Shown here piece after piece: positions 17,889 through 27,930 of a DNA stretch of 64,000 nt. This stretch comes from Halioglobus sp. (GTDB lineage: Bacteria; Pseudomonadota; Gammaproteobacteria; Pseudomonadales; Halieaceae). The stretch covers positions 1 to 64,000 of the forward strand of contig JAQWNG010000028.1 of assembly GCA_029246385.1 (NCBI GenBank). The letters are read 5' to 3'. Both the position numbers and the translations under genes were made by a program. The notes beneath the pieces were generated by a model. That model was given only the letters and a program-made list of their open reading frames with translations. It was not told the origin of the DNA and made no database searches. Numbering within the stretch: position 1 is the first letter of the stretch; every line of letters starts with the position of its first letter.

Positions 17889-19178
17889 ATGAGTGATAAC
17901 ACCACAAAATCAGGTGATGATGGCGGCAAGCTACTGTACTGCTCGTTTTGCGGTAAAAGTCAGCATGAAGTCCGAAAGCTAATTGCTGGACCTTCAGTGT
18001 TCATCTGCGATGAATGCGTGGACCTGTGTAATGACATTATCCGCGAGGAAGTACAGGAAAGCACTTCAGAGGAGAAGAAGGACCACTTACCTGTTCCCCA
18101 CGAAATTAATGCAACACTTGATGAATACGTAATCGGACAGAACAGAGCGAAGAAAGTTCTCGCAGTTGCTGTCTACAACCATTATAAGCGGCTGCGACAT
18201 ACGGCCAGCCGAGGCGACGTTGAGCTTGGTAAAAGTAATATACTGTTGGTTGGACCCACGGGTAGTGGTAAAACTTTGCTGGCAGAGACTTTGGCGCGTC
18301 TGCTTGATGTTCCGTTCACAATAGCAGATGCAACCACGCTGACAGAGGCTGGATACGTCGGAGAAGATGTTGAAAATATCATTCAGAAGCTCTTGCAGAA
18401 ATGCGAGTACGACGTAGAGAAGGCACAGGTCGGAATTGTTTACATTGACGAAATCGACAAGATTTCACGGAAGTCGGATAACCCCTCCATAACGCGCGAT
18501 GTGTCTGGCGAGGGTGTGCAGCAGGCGCTGCTTAAATTGATCGAAGGCACCATTGCGTCCGTCCCACCTCAGGGCGGTCGTAAGCATCCGCAGCAGGAAT
18601 TCCTCCAGGTCGACACGTCCAATATTTTGTTTATCTGTGGTGGCGCCTTCTCTGGGTTGGAGAAGGTAATACGTAATCGCTCGGAAAAGGGCGGTATTGG
18701 GTTCGGGGCCGAGGTCAAGAGCAAAGCCGAAAAACGCAATGTGGGTGAATTACTGTCGCAATTGGAGCCTGATGACTTAGTGCAGTATGGTTTGATTCCC
18801 GAATTCGTTGGTCGTCTGCCCGTTATTGCCACCTTAGAAGAGTTGGACGTAGAGGCCTTAGTACAGATACTGACGGAGCCGAAGAATTCGCTCACCAAGC
18901 AGTACAGTAAGATTTTTGAAATGGAGGGCGTTGAGGTCGACTTTCGTGAAGACGGTCTTCGCGCGATCGCTGAGAAAGGTATGGAACGTAAGACCGGCGC
19001 GCGCGGTTTACGTTCTATTTTAGAAGGCATCCTATTGGACTCCATGTATAACATCCCCTCTCTTGATGATGTAATAAAAGTCGTCATTGATGAGTCAGTG
19101 ATCCGCGGCGACTCCGAACCCCTGCTGGTCTATCAAAACAATGAACTTGCAGCTGTGGCAGCCTCCACAGACGATTAG
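17889..19178 (+). CDS. clpX: ATP-dependent Clp protease ATP-binding subunit ClpX
   Basis: AAA+ unfoldase that recognises degrons such as SsrA and delivers substrates to ClpP. The 429-residue product has the N-terminal zinc domain (Cys18, Cys21, Cys40, Cys43), Walker A GPTGSGKT (about 121-128), Walker [10 protein letters not shown] and the IGFGAEV (IGF loop) that docks on ClpP. Length and features are normal. It is followed by a 138-base gap before lon. Confidence 0.98.
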   Translation: MSDNTTKSGDDGGKLLYCSFCGKSQHEVRKLIAGPSVFICDECVDLCNDIIREEVQESTSEEKKDHLPVPHEINATLDEYVIGQNRAKKVLAVAVYNHYKRLRHTASRGDVELGKSNILLVGPTGSGKTLLAETLARLLDVPFTIADATTLTEAGYVGEDVENIIQKLLQKCEYDVEKAQVGIVYIDEIDKISRKSDNPSITRDVSGEGVQQALLKLIEGTIASVPPQGGRKHPQQEFLQVDTSNILFICGGAFSGLEKVIRNRSEKGGIGFGAEVKSKAEKRNVGELLSQLEPDDLVQYGLIPEFVGRLPVIATLEELDVEALVQILTEPKNSLTKQYSKIFEMEGVEVDFREDGLRAIAEKGMERKTGARGLRSILEGILLDSMYNIPSLDDVIKVVIDESVIRGDSEPLLVYQNNELAAVAASTDD

Positions 19179-19244
19179 GTGCTCATTAGGGTATTTGTGG
19201 GCGTTGCAAAGTCACGCACGCGGTCAATTTACAGCGCCGTATAG

Positions 19245-19273
19245 GTTGATTTTTAGGGTAAACACCCCCACAT
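19245..19273 (+). promoter_or_regulatory. possible heat-shock (sigma32) promoter of lon
   Basis: GTTGAT (19245-19250) resembles the sigma32 -35 core CTTGAA, and CCCCCACAT (19265-19273) resembles the -10 consensus CCCCATNT, with a 14-base spacer, which is in the accepted range. Lon is heat-inducible in E. coli. The match is partial, so this is a suggestion only. Confidence 0.35.
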
Positions 19274-19316
19274 ACACTTTGTACAGCATATATTTTTGCT
19301 AAACCCAGAGGTGTGT

Positions 19317-21728
19317 ATGGATTCTTCTACTATTATCGAGCTTCCTCTTTTACCACTGCGAGACGTGGTTGTTTTTCCGCATATGGTGCTGCCGCTGTTC
19401 GTGGGTAGGGAGAGGTCAATCAGCGCCTTGGAACACGCAATGGCCAATGATAAGCAGGTCATGCTGGTAGCTCAGCGCGATGCAGCAGATGACAACCCAA
19501 CTGCCGATAGCCTTTATCAGGTCGGAACCGTCTCGAATATACTTCAATTACTTAAGCTTCCGGATGGCACCATTAAGGTCCTCGTGGAGGGCAGCTATCG
19601 CGCGATGGTGGATAACGTCGATGATGAAGGGGCGTTTGCTGTTGCCGGCGTAAGGGAAATTATTAGTGAGGATGTTCTCGAAAGCGAGGTTGAGTCTCTA
19701 TTACAATCTACCACTAGCGAGTTCGAAAAATATGTTAATTTTAGTAAAAAAGTGCCCTCTGAGGTGCTGACCTCGCTTACCGGTATTGATGAGCCAAGTC
19801 GTTTGGCTGACACCATAGCGGCACATATGGGAGTTATGCTCGAAGAAAAGCAGCACATTTTGGAGATTTCGGGCGTTTCGGCCAGGATAGAGCATTTGAT
19901 TGGATTAATGGACGCTGAAATTGATCTGTTTCAGGTTGAAAAACGTGTTCGAGGGCGCGTCAAAAAGCAGATGGAAAAAAGTCAGCGCGAGTATTATCTC
20001 AATGAGCAGATGAAGGCCATTCAAAAAGAACTGGGCGATATGGACGAGGCACCCAATGAGCTAGACGCGCTAGAAGCCCGAATTAGTGAAGCTAAAATGC
20101 CGTCTGAGGCGAAAGACAAGGTGGAAGCAGAGCTAGGCAAGCTAAAAATGATGTCGCCAATGTCTGCAGAGGCATCTGTGGTGCGCAGTTATATCGACTG
20201 GATGGTGAGCGTGCCTTGGTCCAAGCGCAGCAAGGTTAAGCATGATCTGAAGCGGGCATCGGCCATTCTGAATGAAGATCATTATGGTCTAGAAGAGGTT
20301 AAGGATCGTATTTTAGAATACTTGGCTGTTCAAAAACGCGTGCGTAAAGTTAAGGGGCCAGTGCTTTGCTTGGTGGGACCGCCAGGTGTGGGTAAGACTT
20401 CTCTGGGAGAATCTATAGCGCGCGCGACGAATCGGAAATTCGTGCGCATGGCGCTGGGAGGCGTTCGCGATGAAGCGGAAATACGAGGCCACCGCCGCAC
20501 TTATATAGGCTCAATGCCGGGCAAGTTGCTACAAAAAATGTCGAAGGCCGGGGTCAAAAATCCCCTATTTTTACTTGATGAAATAGACAAAATGGGAATG
20601 GATAATCGTGGTGATCCTGCCTCGGCAATGTTAGAGGTGCTCGATCCGGAGCAAAATCACGCATTTAACGACCACTACTTAGAAGTCGACTACGATTTAT
20701 CCGACGTTATGTTTGTCTGCACATCCAATACCATGAATATCCCTGCGCCACTCCTCGACCGAATGGAGGTCATAAGAATACCGGGCTACACCGAGGACGA
20801 GAAGTTTAATATTGCTACGCGATATCTCATTCCAAAACAGATCAAACTTAACGGCTTGAAAAAGAATGAGCTGGTGATCTCGGAGGACCTCATTGTCGAT
20901 ATCATCCGCTATTATACGAGGGAAGCGGGGGTGCGTTCATTGGAGCGAGAGATTGCTAAGGTCTGCCGTAAAATGGTCAAGGCATTTGCACTGGGTGAGG
21001 CAGGTGCAGGTATTACTGTTACGGCAGAAATGTTGCCTGATTTGCTCGGTGTACGTAAATGCAACTACGGCATCGCGGAAGGGGCCAGTAAGATTGGCCA
21101 AGTAACGGGCTTAGCTTGGACCTCAGTAGGCGGCGAGTTACTTACCATTGAAGCGGTGGCTATTAAAGGCAAAGGGCGCCATGTGCAGACTGGTTCGTTG
21201 GGCGATGTGATGCAGGAATCTATTCAGGCAGCTACTACTGTGGTCCGCAGTCGCTCTCAAATGCTTGGAATCCCAGCAAATTACCACGAAAGTCAGGATG
21301 TTCATATTCATGTCCCCGAAGGTGCCACCCCTAAAGATGGGCCTAGTGCGGGTGTGGCCATGTGCACTGCCCTAGTGTCCGTGCTAACGAGTATCCCGGT
21401 CAGATCGGATGTGGCAATGACGGGTGAAATTACTCTGCGAGGGGAAGTGTTACCCATTGGTGGTTTAAAAGAAAAGCTCTTGGCTGCTCGACGCGGGGGT
21501 ATCAAAACGGTAATCATTCCCAAGGAAAATGAGCGAGATTTGAAGGAAGTGCCGGATAACATTAAAGAAGACTTAGAGATCCGACCCGTAAAATGGATCG
21601 ATGAAGTGCTAGCGCTGGCATTAGAGACGATGCCTGACCCGCTAACGGACGAAGAGTTTTTGGCAAAGTCGGTCAGCGCATCGCCGAATAGCGATAATGA
21701 CGACAATAATCGTATTAATACTCACTAA
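19317..21728 (+). CDS. lon: Lon protease
   Basis: ATP-dependent protease that degrades misfolded and regulatory proteins. The 803-residue product has the N-terminal substrate domain (LPLLPLRDVVVFPHMV start), a coiled-coil middle (about 195-260), Walker A GPPGVGKTS near 355, Walker B LFLLDEIDKM, and the Ser-Lys dyad with Ser in PKDGPSAGVAM and Lys in GGLKEKLLAA. ATG at 19317 follows AGAGG; a TTG at 19296 is a poorer start. The Asn/Asp-rich tail after about 785 is a short variable extension. Confidence 0.97.
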   Translation: MDSSTIIELPLLPLRDVVVFPHMVLPLFVGRERSISALEHAMANDKQVMLVAQRDAADDNPTADSLYQVGTVSNILQLLKLPDGTIKVLVEGSYRAMVDNVDDEGAFAVAGVREIISEDVLESEVESLLQSTTSEFEKYVNFSKKVPSEVLTSLTGIDEPSRLADTIAAHMGVMLEEKQHILEISGVSARIEHLIGLMDAEIDLFQVEKRVRGRVKKQMEKSQREYYLNEQMKAIQKELGDMDEAPNELDALEARISEAKMPSEAKDKVEAELGKLKMMSPMSAEASVVRSYIDWMVSVPWSKRSKVKHDLKRASAILNEDHYGLEEVKDRILEYLAVQKRVRKVKGPVLCLVGPPGVGKTSLGESIARATNRKFVRMALGGVRDEAEIRGHRRTYIGSMPGKLLQKMSKAGVKNPLFLLDEIDKMGMDNRGDPASAMLEVLDPEQNHAFNDHYLEVDYDLSDVMFVCTSNTMNIPAPLLDRMEVIRIPGYTEDEKFNIATRYLIPKQIKLNGLKKNELVISEDLIVDIIRYYTREAGVRSLEREIAKVCRKMVKAFALGEAGAGITVTAEMLPDLLGVRKCNYGIAEGASKIGQVTGLAWTSVGGELLTIEAVAIKGKGRHVQTGSLGDVMQESIQAATTVVRSRSQMLGIPANYHESQDVHIHVPEGATPKDGPSAGVAMCTALVSVLTSIPVRSDVAMTGEITLRGEVLPIGGLKEKLLAARRGGIKTVIIPKENERDLKEVPDNIKEDLEIRPVKWIDEVLALALETMPDPLTDEEFLAKSVSASPNSDNDDNNRINTH

Positions 21729-21743
21729 CGGCCTCAAAGACAA

Positions 21744-21771
21744 TTGACCAGCATTCCCGCTCTGGTATACA
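21744..21771 (+). promoter_or_regulatory. sigma70-type promoter of hupB
   Basis: TTGACC (21744-21749) and TATACA (21766-21771) are separated by 16 bases, a near-consensus promoter. Transcription would start near 21778, leaving a leader of about 145 bases. It lies 16 bases after the lon stop, so hupB can be expressed independently of lon. Confidence 0.6.
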
Positions 21772-21922
21772 GTCTGATCAGGGGCGCGCGGTATTTTTTG
21801 TTATATTAGAGCTACCGATCGTCGCGTCCATAATGGGGAACTAATAAGGACAGCTTCACTAAAGGCTGCACTTCATGTCACTTAAAGGTAATAAGTAGGC
21901 TTTAACACTCAAGGGGAAAATC

Positions 21923-22201
21923 GTGAATAAAACTGAACTGATTGATGCAATTGCAGCGGCAGCTGATCTGCCAAAAGCTTCCGCTGGCCGTGCACTGGAT
22001 GCAGTGTTAGACAGCATTACTAACGAGTTAAAAAATGAGGAGCAAGTGGCTCTAGTGGGGTTTGGTACTTTCATTGTAAAGCACCGTAACGCTCGCAGTG
22101 GCCGTAACCCTCAAACCGGTGCCACGATTCAAATTGCCGCATCTAAAGTGGCGAGCTTCAAGGCCGGTAAAGCATTGAAGGATGCGGTAAACGGAAAATA
22201 A
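21923..22201 (+). CDS. hupB: DNA-binding protein HU-beta
   Basis: Small nucleoid protein that bends DNA without strong sequence preference. The 92-residue product starts [11 protein letters not shown], has the GFGTF turn and the DNA-contacting arm with RSGRNPQTG and the intercalating proline. GTG start at 21923 with AAGGGG upstream. HU after lon and before ppiD is the standard gammaproteobacterial order. A strong terminator follows. Confidence 0.97.
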   Translation: MNKTELIDAIAAAADLPKASAGRALDAVLDSITNELKNEEQVALVGFGTFIVKHRNARSGRNPQTGATIQIAASKVASFKAGKALKDAVNGK

Positions 22202-22280
22202 GTCGCGATTACCGTCGTAGGTCTTTTGGTTACTTGCGATAGTATTTAGTGTCGCCGAATTGGCGGCATAGGTTTTAACG

Positions 22281-22311
22281 AAAGGCGCACGCTCACGTGC
22301 GCCTTTTTGTT
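22281..22311 (+). terminator. intrinsic terminator after hupB
   Basis: Perfect 11-bp stem (22281-22291 with 22296-22306), loop CTCA, merging into a T-rich tract TTTTTGTTT. A textbook Rho-independent terminator 80 bases after the hupB stop and 20 bases before the ppiD start. Confidence 0.9.
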
Positions 22312-22332
22312 TATTTTTTGTGGGTATTATTC

Positions 22333-24204
22333 ATGCTTCAGGACATACGTCAGCACACACAGGGTACGGCCGCCAAGATTATCATCGGAATCATTGTTAT
22401 CTCGTTTGCTTTTTTTGGCATTCAATCTATTTTGGTGAGTGGGGGCGATAATGAAATTGCCGATGTTAATGGCGAGCTGATATATCCCCAGCAATTACAG
22501 CAAGCTTTGGATACGCAAAAACGACGTCTTATCTCCATGATGGGTGACCAGTTCGATCCAGCGATGCTTGATGACGAGCGTCTTGCTCCGCAGGCGCTTG
22601 AATCGCTGATAAGTCGCGCATTGCTGATGCAAGCAGCGCTAGCTTTGAAGCTCGTCATATCAGAAAACGACATCGGTGCCACCGTTGCAAATATGGAGCA
22701 ATTTCAGATCGACGGGAAATTCTCGCCCGTCCGCTATAAAAATGTACTTTCCAGTGCCGGCTATACCCCCAGCTACTTTAAGCAGAGCTTAACTGAAGAC
22801 ATGCTTCTCTCGCAGCTCAGCAGTGGAATGGCAGGTAGTGAATTTATTACCCCTGCAGAGCTAGCGCTGAATTCCCAGATCATGTTGGCCCAGCGTGATC
22901 TGCGTTTTTTTACCATACCGCTAGAGAAATTTAGATCGAGGTCGCCGCTGACTGAAGCAGAAATTGACACGTATTATGCCGATCATCAAGAAGAGTTTCG
23001 TACTCAAGAGTCTTTAGATATTGAGTATTTAGAGCTAACGCTCGACAACTATCGTCAACCGGTAAGCGAGGCTGAGATTCTGGCAGCTTATGAACAGGCT
23101 AAGCAAGAGCTTCAGTTTCAAACCCAAAATCGTGTTTCTCATATCCTTTTTGAGTCTGGCGGCGATAGTGACCTACAACGACGTATTTCAGCGGCACAGG
23201 ATAAGCTAGCTGCTGGTATTGACTTTTCGGATGTGGCAAAGGACATGTCTGATGACATCGGGTCCGCAGATAGGGGCGGCGACCTAGGATATACCAGCGG
23301 TGATGCCTTTCCCGAAGAGATGGAAGTTGTCATCGCACAGCTGCAGCCCGGAGTTGTTTCGGCGCCTTTAAAAACGGCCGCAGGCACGCATTTGATTCTA
23401 GTCACAGAACGTAAGGATGCAGATGTTCCTAGTTTCGAAGACATGCGCCCAGCGCTGGAGAACACTATTCAGGAAGACGATGCAAGAGAAATGTTGTTGC
23501 TTACAGTAGAATCTTTAAAGGACTTGTCATTCAATGCCGAAAATCTGCGTAATCCTGCAAAAGAGCTCGACCTGGTAGTCAAACAAGCTGAGGGTGTCAC
23601 GCGTTCAGCAGCTGAGGGCTTGTTCTCCAATCCCTCTGTGGTGGCTGCGGCCTTTTCTGAGGATGTATTGTTAGCAGGAAATAATAGCGAAGTAATTGAA
23701 CTGCCCGGAAATATTTTTGTTGTTTTAAGCGTTCGCAAGCATAACAAGCCAGAGATAGAGGCACTGTCGGTAGTGCGCGAGAAAGTGGTGGCGGCTCTGA
23801 TAGAAGAAAATGCTCGGGTAGGCGTTTTATCTGAGACTGAGCGTGCGCTGCAGGCCCTACAAGACGGCCTAACTGCAGAACATTTTACTAGCGTTAACGG
23901 CTATCAATTAAACGTGGAGCTGGGAGTTCAGCGACGCAATACCGTGTTGCCGCCTGAAGTTCTAGGCCGGACTTTTCAGTTGCCTTCACCGACTCCGGAC
24001 GCTACATCCATCGATTTTATATCGATGCCTAACGGTGATGCAGTCGTGATTGAGTTATTAAGCGTAGCCGCTGGTGAGTTAAAGTCCTTGCCGGATCAGG
24101 AGCAGGCGCAGTTTCAACAGGTGCTCGCTACTGAAGCAGGGCGTTTGATCAATTACGAATACCAGCGTGGGTTACGCGAGCGCGCTAAAATCTCCATACT
24201 ATAG
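22333..24204 (+). CDS. ppiD: periplasmic folding chaperone PpiD (SurA/parvulin family)
   Basis: Membrane-anchored chaperone near the Sec translocon that helps secreted proteins fold. The 623-residue product has a single N-terminal anchor (about 16-36), a SurA N-like chaperone domain (about 37-200) and one parvulin domain (about 268-360, with RVSHILFES and GGDLGYTSG). A second C-terminal PpiC-like region is degenerate. The start at 22333 (MLQDIRQHTQG) is the family start; an upstream in-frame ATG at 22297 lies inside the terminator. No clear ribosome site is seen. Confidence 0.93.
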   Translation: MLQDIRQHTQGTAAKIIIGIIVISFAFFGIQSILVSGGDNEIADVNGELIYPQQLQQALDTQKRRLISMMGDQFDPAMLDDERLAPQALESLISRALLMQAALALKLVISENDIGATVANMEQFQIDGKFSPVRYKNVLSSAGYTPSYFKQSLTEDMLLSQLSSGMAGSEFITPAELALNSQIMLAQRDLRFFTIPLEKFRSRSPLTEAEIDTYYADHQEEFRTQESLDIEYLELTLDNYRQPVSEAEILAAYEQAKQELQFQTQNRVSHILFESGGDSDLQRRISAAQDKLAAGIDFSDVAKDMSDDIGSADRGGDLGYTSGDAFPEEMEVVIAQLQPGVVSAPLKTAAGTHLILVTERKDADVPSFEDMRPALENTIQEDDAREMLLLTVESLKDLSFNAENLRNPAKELDLVVKQAEGVTRSAAEGLFSNPSVVAAAFSEDVLLAGNNSEVIELPGNIFVVLSVRKHNKPEIEALSVVREKVVAALIEENARVGVLSETERALQALQDGLTAEHFTSVNGYQLNVELGVQRRNTVLPPEVLGRTFQLPSPTPDATSIDFISMPNGDAVVIELLSVAAGELKSLPDQEQAQFQQVLATEAGRLINYEYQRGLRERAKISIL

Positions 24205-24224
24205 ATAGTCCATTTGAGGAACAC

Positions 24225-25424
24225 ATGTCAAATAAGATACTGACCCTAAACCAGATGTCGCTGAAGGGGCTGGAGCGGCTCCCTCGAGATTGCTATGAGG
24301 TCGCAACTGAGTTCACGCACCCAGACGCAATACTATTGCGCAGCTACAAACTTCAAGAGCAAGATATTGCAAAATCTGTTGTGGCTATAGCGCGTGCGGG
24401 CGCGGGTGTAAATAATATTCCAGTCGCTGCGTGTACGGCTCGTGGTATACCAGTTTTTAACTCTCCTGGAGCCAATGCTAACGCCGTAAAAGAATTAGTG
24501 GCTACAGCCCTGTTGCTTGGCTCTAGAGGTGTTGTTGATGGCATTGAATATGTTCGCACACTGCATGCTGTGCAGGATGAAGCCGAGCTGAACAAAACGC
24601 TTGAGGATCATAAAAAGACATTCAAAGGAAGTGAGTTGGTTGGCAAGACACTGGGGGTCGTAGGCCTTGGTGCTATAGGATCTTTAGTCGCAGAGATGGG
24701 GTTAACTTTGGGCATGAAGGTTGTTGGCTTTGATCCAGCCCTGTCTGTGGAGGCTGCGTGGAGATTATCGAGTCAGGTCAAAAAAGCCGATTCCCTATCT
24801 GCTTTATTCGCGCGATGCGACTACATTAGTTTACATTTGCCTGTTCTCGATTCAACTCGAGGGTTGGTCAATGCGGAACTACTAGGTGTGATGCAATCTG
24901 GAGCCTGCCTGCTTAACTTTGCACGGCAAGAGATCGTAGACCACACTGCACTGATAGAATCACTGGAAAACGGCTCACTGCGTAAATATATTGCTGACTT
25001 TCCTACTCCAGCACTCATTACCCGCGCCGATGTAGTTCTAATGCCACATATCGGGGCAAGTACAGATGAGGCCGAAGAAAACTGCGCCATTATGGCGGCT
25101 GAGCAGTTGCGCGACTTCCTTGAAAACGGCAACGTCCGCAACTCGGTCAATTTTCCTACTTTGCAGTTGGAGCGGGTGAGCGGTTGTCGTTTATCCCTAA
25201 CCAATGAGAATATCCCTAAGGTTCTTGGAAATGTTCTCTCCATCCTGGCGGACGAAAACATCAATGTGATCGACATGCTCAATAAAAGTCGCGATGAACT
25301 TGCGTATAATTTGATCGATATTGAGGCGCGACCTGAGCCCCAAGTGTTAGATAAGATGCGCGCATTGGATGGAGTTATTAACGTTCGTCTGGTTGGAGAC
25401 GATTCTAGCCTTGGCGGTAGTTAG
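24225..25424 (+). CDS. serA: D-3-phosphoglycerate dehydrogenase (ACT-domain type)
   Basis: First step of serine synthesis: oxidation of 3-phosphoglycerate. The 399-residue product has the D-2-hydroxyacid dehydrogenase fold with the NAD motif GVVGLGAIG (about 142-150), substrate-site RAGAGVNNIP (about 56-65), catalytic His in MPHIGASTDEA and a C-terminal ACT domain (about 325-395) with NVIDMLNKSR, the usual serine-feedback module. ATG at 24225 follows TTTGAGG. It sits 20 bases after ppiD, and 17 bases ahead of the DUF1285 gene, so they may share transcripts. A different 2-hydroxyacid substrate cannot be excluded. Confidence 0.85.
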   Translation: MSNKILTLNQMSLKGLERLPRDCYEVATEFTHPDAILLRSYKLQEQDIAKSVVAIARAGAGVNNIPVAACTARGIPVFNSPGANANAVKELVATALLLGSRGVVDGIEYVRTLHAVQDEAELNKTLEDHKKTFKGSELVGKTLGVVGLGAIGSLVAEMGLTLGMKVVGFDPALSVEAAWRLSSQVKKADSLSALFARCDYISLHLPVLDSTRGLVNAELLGVMQSGACLLNFARQEIVDHTALIESLENGSLRKYIADFPTPALITRADVVLMPHIGASTDEAEENCAIMAAEQLRDFLENGNVRNSVNFPTLQLERVSGCRLSLTNENIPKVLGNVLSILADENINVIDMLNKSRDELAYNLIDIEARPEPQVLDKMRALDGVINVRLVGDDSSLGGS

Positions 25425-25441
25425 ACATCACAGGTCAAAAC

Positions 25442-25981
25442 ATGAAAACTCCACTTGAAGTTTTGGAGACCGAAGCTAAATCCGGGAGAAATTATGAGTC
25501 GCCGCCACTGCAATTGTGGCACCCACTGTTAAACGGTGATATCGCGATACGCATTGATCCGCGGGGTGATTGGTATCATGACGGTTCAAAAATCGAGCGT
25601 CAGTCGCTGGTTAATCTGTTTGCAAGCATTCTCAGGCGCGAAGAGGATGACGAATATTACCTTGTGACCCCTAGCGAGAAGTGGCGTATTGAGGTTGAAC
25701 TGCACCCTCTGCTAATTATAGATTTCGATATTCAGAGGGTTGACCATGTCCAGTATCTCAAGGCCACGCTAAACACGGGGAAAGAAGTCATTGTGAGCGA
25801 AGAGTTCCCACTTTTCCTTGATTCTGCCGTCGGTGATGTAGCTGCTATAGAGCTTTCTCACGGCCTCACTGCACTGTGCTCGCGCTCTGCGTGGTACCGG
25901 CTTGTGGGCATGGCAAGCACCGTCAATGGAATTGAGGTGATCGCGTCTGGCGTCTATAGCTTCAGGCTCGAGGTCGAGTAA
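25442..25981 (+). CDS. DUF1285 family protein
   Basis: A 179-residue soluble protein matching the DUF1285 pattern: LWHPLLNGDIAIRIDPRGDW near residue 25, then IERQSLVNLFASILRREEDD and YYLVTPSEKWRIEVE. The function is unknown; structures of the family show a compact alpha/beta fold. No signal peptide or membrane segment. It follows the serA-like gene closely and converges with the ETF-QO gene. Confidence 0.8.
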   Translation: MKTPLEVLETEAKSGRNYESPPLQLWHPLLNGDIAIRIDPRGDWYHDGSKIERQSLVNLFASILRREEDDEYYLVTPSEKWRIEVELHPLLIIDFDIQRVDHVQYLKATLNTGKEVIVSEEFPLFLDSAVGDVAAIELSHGLTALCSRSAWYRLVGMASTVNGIEVIASGVYSFRLEVE

Positions 25982-26009
25982 AGCTCAGTATTTATGCCGT
26001 AGCAGGCTG

Positions 26010-27662
26010 CTACATATTCGGATAATTAGGCCCACCAAAGCCCTCTGGTGTTACCCAGACAATATTTTGAGATGGGTCCTTAATATCGCAGGTCTTGCAG
26101 TGTACACAGTTTTGGGCGTTGATTTGGAAGCGCTGGCCTACGGCGTCCTCGACGACCTCATAGACTCCGGCTGGGCAATAGCGCTGCGCCGGCTCATCAT
26201 ACAGAGGCAAGTTCTTTGCAATAGGCACATCGGGATCGATAAGCGTGAGATGGCACGGCTGGTCCTCTTCATGATTCGTATTGGACAAGAAGACTGAGGA
26301 CAAACGATCGAAGCTAATGATATTATCCGGCTTTGGGTAAGCTATTTTCTTACACTCTGCAGCAGGCTTCATTGCGGCATAATCTGGTCTAGCATCATTA
26401 AGGGTAAAGGGGAGCTTTCCACCAAAAATATTTTGGTCAATCCATACCATCGCCGCCCCGGCAAGAATGCCAAACTTGTGCATGAATCCAGAAAAATTGC
26501 GGGTCGTGTATAGCTCTTCATGGAGCCAAGAAGAAGTCATTTTTTGCGCGTAGGATGTCAGATCTGCGGGCGCTGAGTCTCCCTGATTGAGCGCCTCAAA
26601 CACTGCTTCTGCAGCGAGCATCCCACTCTTCATTGCGGTGTGGTTGCCTTTGATTTTAACACTGTTCAAGGTGCCCGCATCGCACCCTATGAGCAGCCCT
26701 CCGGGGAAGTGCATTTTTGGTAATGAATTGAGCCCACCCTTGGTGATCGCGCGAGCACCGTAGACTAATCGAGTACCCCCTTCTAAATATTTGATTGTCT
26801 CGGAGTGATGTTTCCAGCGCTGGAATTCCTCATAGGGACTCATGTTAGGATTGCCGTAGTTCAAGTCAGCGATTAGGCCTATATACAGCTGGTTGTTTTC
26901 AGCGTGGTACATGAATGCACCGCCGCTAGAATTACTTTCACTCAGAGGCCAGCCAAGGCCATGTATAACGAGTCCTTCTTCATGCTTCTCAGGAGGAATT
27001 TCCCATATTTCCTTAATACCGATACCATAGTGTTGAGGATCCTTGCCGTCATCCAGCGAGAATATTTTAATCAGTTCCTTGCCGAGATGTCCGCGACACC
27101 CTTCAGCAAATAAGGTGTATTTTGCGTGGAGTTCCATGCCTAGCATGAAACTGTCTTTATGTTCCCCCGCGGCACTTACGCCCATGTCTCCTGTTGCAAT
27201 ACCCTTCACCCGTCCGTCCTCATGATAAAGGATCTCAGCTGCGGCGAACCCAGGATAGATTTCTACTCCCAGCCCTTCAGCCTGCTCAGCGAGCCAGCGA
27301 CACACGTTGCCCATGGAAACAATGTAATTGCCCTCATTATGGGTTGGCTTGGGAATCATAAAGTTTGGCAGCTTGATGGCGCTTTTTTGATTGAGATAAA
27401 AGAAAAACCTATCACCTTTCACCTTTGTTTTCACCGGCGCGTCCAATTCATCCCAATTTGGGAAGAGTTCGTTAAGTGCACGGGGTTCAAGTACTGCACC
27501 TGACAGTATATGGGCCCCAACCTCGGAGCCTTTTTCCACGACGCATACGGTTATTTCCTGATCTTTTTCCTTTGCCAGCTGCATGATTCGACAGGCTGCG
27601 GACAGGCCTGACGGGCCAGCGCCTACGATTACAACATCGAATTCCATAGATTCACGTTCCAC
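26010..27662 (-). CDS. electron transfer flavoprotein-ubiquinone oxidoreductase
   Basis: Moves electrons from reduced ETF to ubiquinone at the inner membrane, linking fatty- and amino-acid oxidation to respiration. The 550-residue product has the FAD dinucleotide motif VIVGAGPSGLSAA near the N-terminus, an internal membrane-contact region, and the C-terminal 4Fe-4S motif with Cys in CPAGVYE and CVHCKTCDIKDP, ending in the family tail GGPNYPNM. The GTG at 27662 (MERESMEFDVV) is kept because AGAGGA sits seven bases upstream and relatives start the same way. Divergent from etfB-etfA. Confidence 0.95.
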   Translation of the reverse strand: MERESMEFDVVIVGAGPSGLSAACRIMQLAKEKDQEITVCVVEKGSEVGAHILSGAVLEPRALNELFPNWDELDAPVKTKVKGDRFFFYLNQKSAIKLPNFMIPKPTHNEGNYIVSMGNVCRWLAEQAEGLGVEIYPGFAAAEILYHEDGRVKGIATGDMGVSAAGEHKDSFMLGMELHAKYTLFAEGCRGHLGKELIKIFSLDDGKDPQHYGIGIKEIWEIPPEKHEEGLVIHGLGWPLSESNSSGGAFMYHAENNQLYIGLIADLNYGNPNMSPYEEFQRWKHHSETIKYLEGGTRLVYGARAITKGGLNSLPKMHFPGGLLIGCDAGTLNSVKIKGNHTAMKSGMLAAEAVFEALNQGDSAPADLTSYAQKMTSSWLHEELYTTRNFSGFMHKFGILAGAAMVWIDQNIFGGKLPFTLNDARPDYAAMKPAAECKKIAYPKPDNIISFDRLSSVFLSNTNHEEDQPCHLTLIDPDVPIAKNLPLYDEPAQRYCPAGVYEVVEDAVGQRFQINAQNCVHCKTCDIKDPSQNIVWVTPEGFGGPNYPNM

Positions 27663-27724
27663 TGCGCTGTCCTCTCATTGTCATTCGGGGGCCGTGGCTT
27701 GGCCTGTTTACAAAAAACACTCTA

Positions 27725-27734
27725 ATTATATAAT
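27725..27734. promoter_or_regulatory. overlapping -10 boxes between the ETF-QO gene and etfB
   Basis: The 268-base divergent gap has an AT-rich core with a perfect TATAAT on the minus strand (27725-27730) and another on the plus strand (27729-27734). The -35 boxes are poor in both directions. A hairpin GCTAGC (27790-27795) / GCTAGC (27805-27810) followed by TTTTAT lies in the etfB leader and could attenuate the plus-strand transcript. Confidence 0.35.
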
Positions 27735-27930
27735 TTTTAACGATTAGAAACTATAAACATGGTGAATAGACAAAATATAGCGTGAGGGCGCTAGCGGACT
27801 CATTGCTAGCTTTTATGGGCCTTGACCCCGCGCATATTTATGGGCACCATATCTCGCCGAGTTACTTGGGGCTTAGTGTTAGATAGCGTTAAAGCCACTT
27901 CAAATCAACCAAAAAATCTATGGAGAATCC

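Noticed and set aside
21308-21706. 132-codon minus-strand frame over the end of lon
   Set aside because: Shadow of the conserved Lon protease domain, no start signal.
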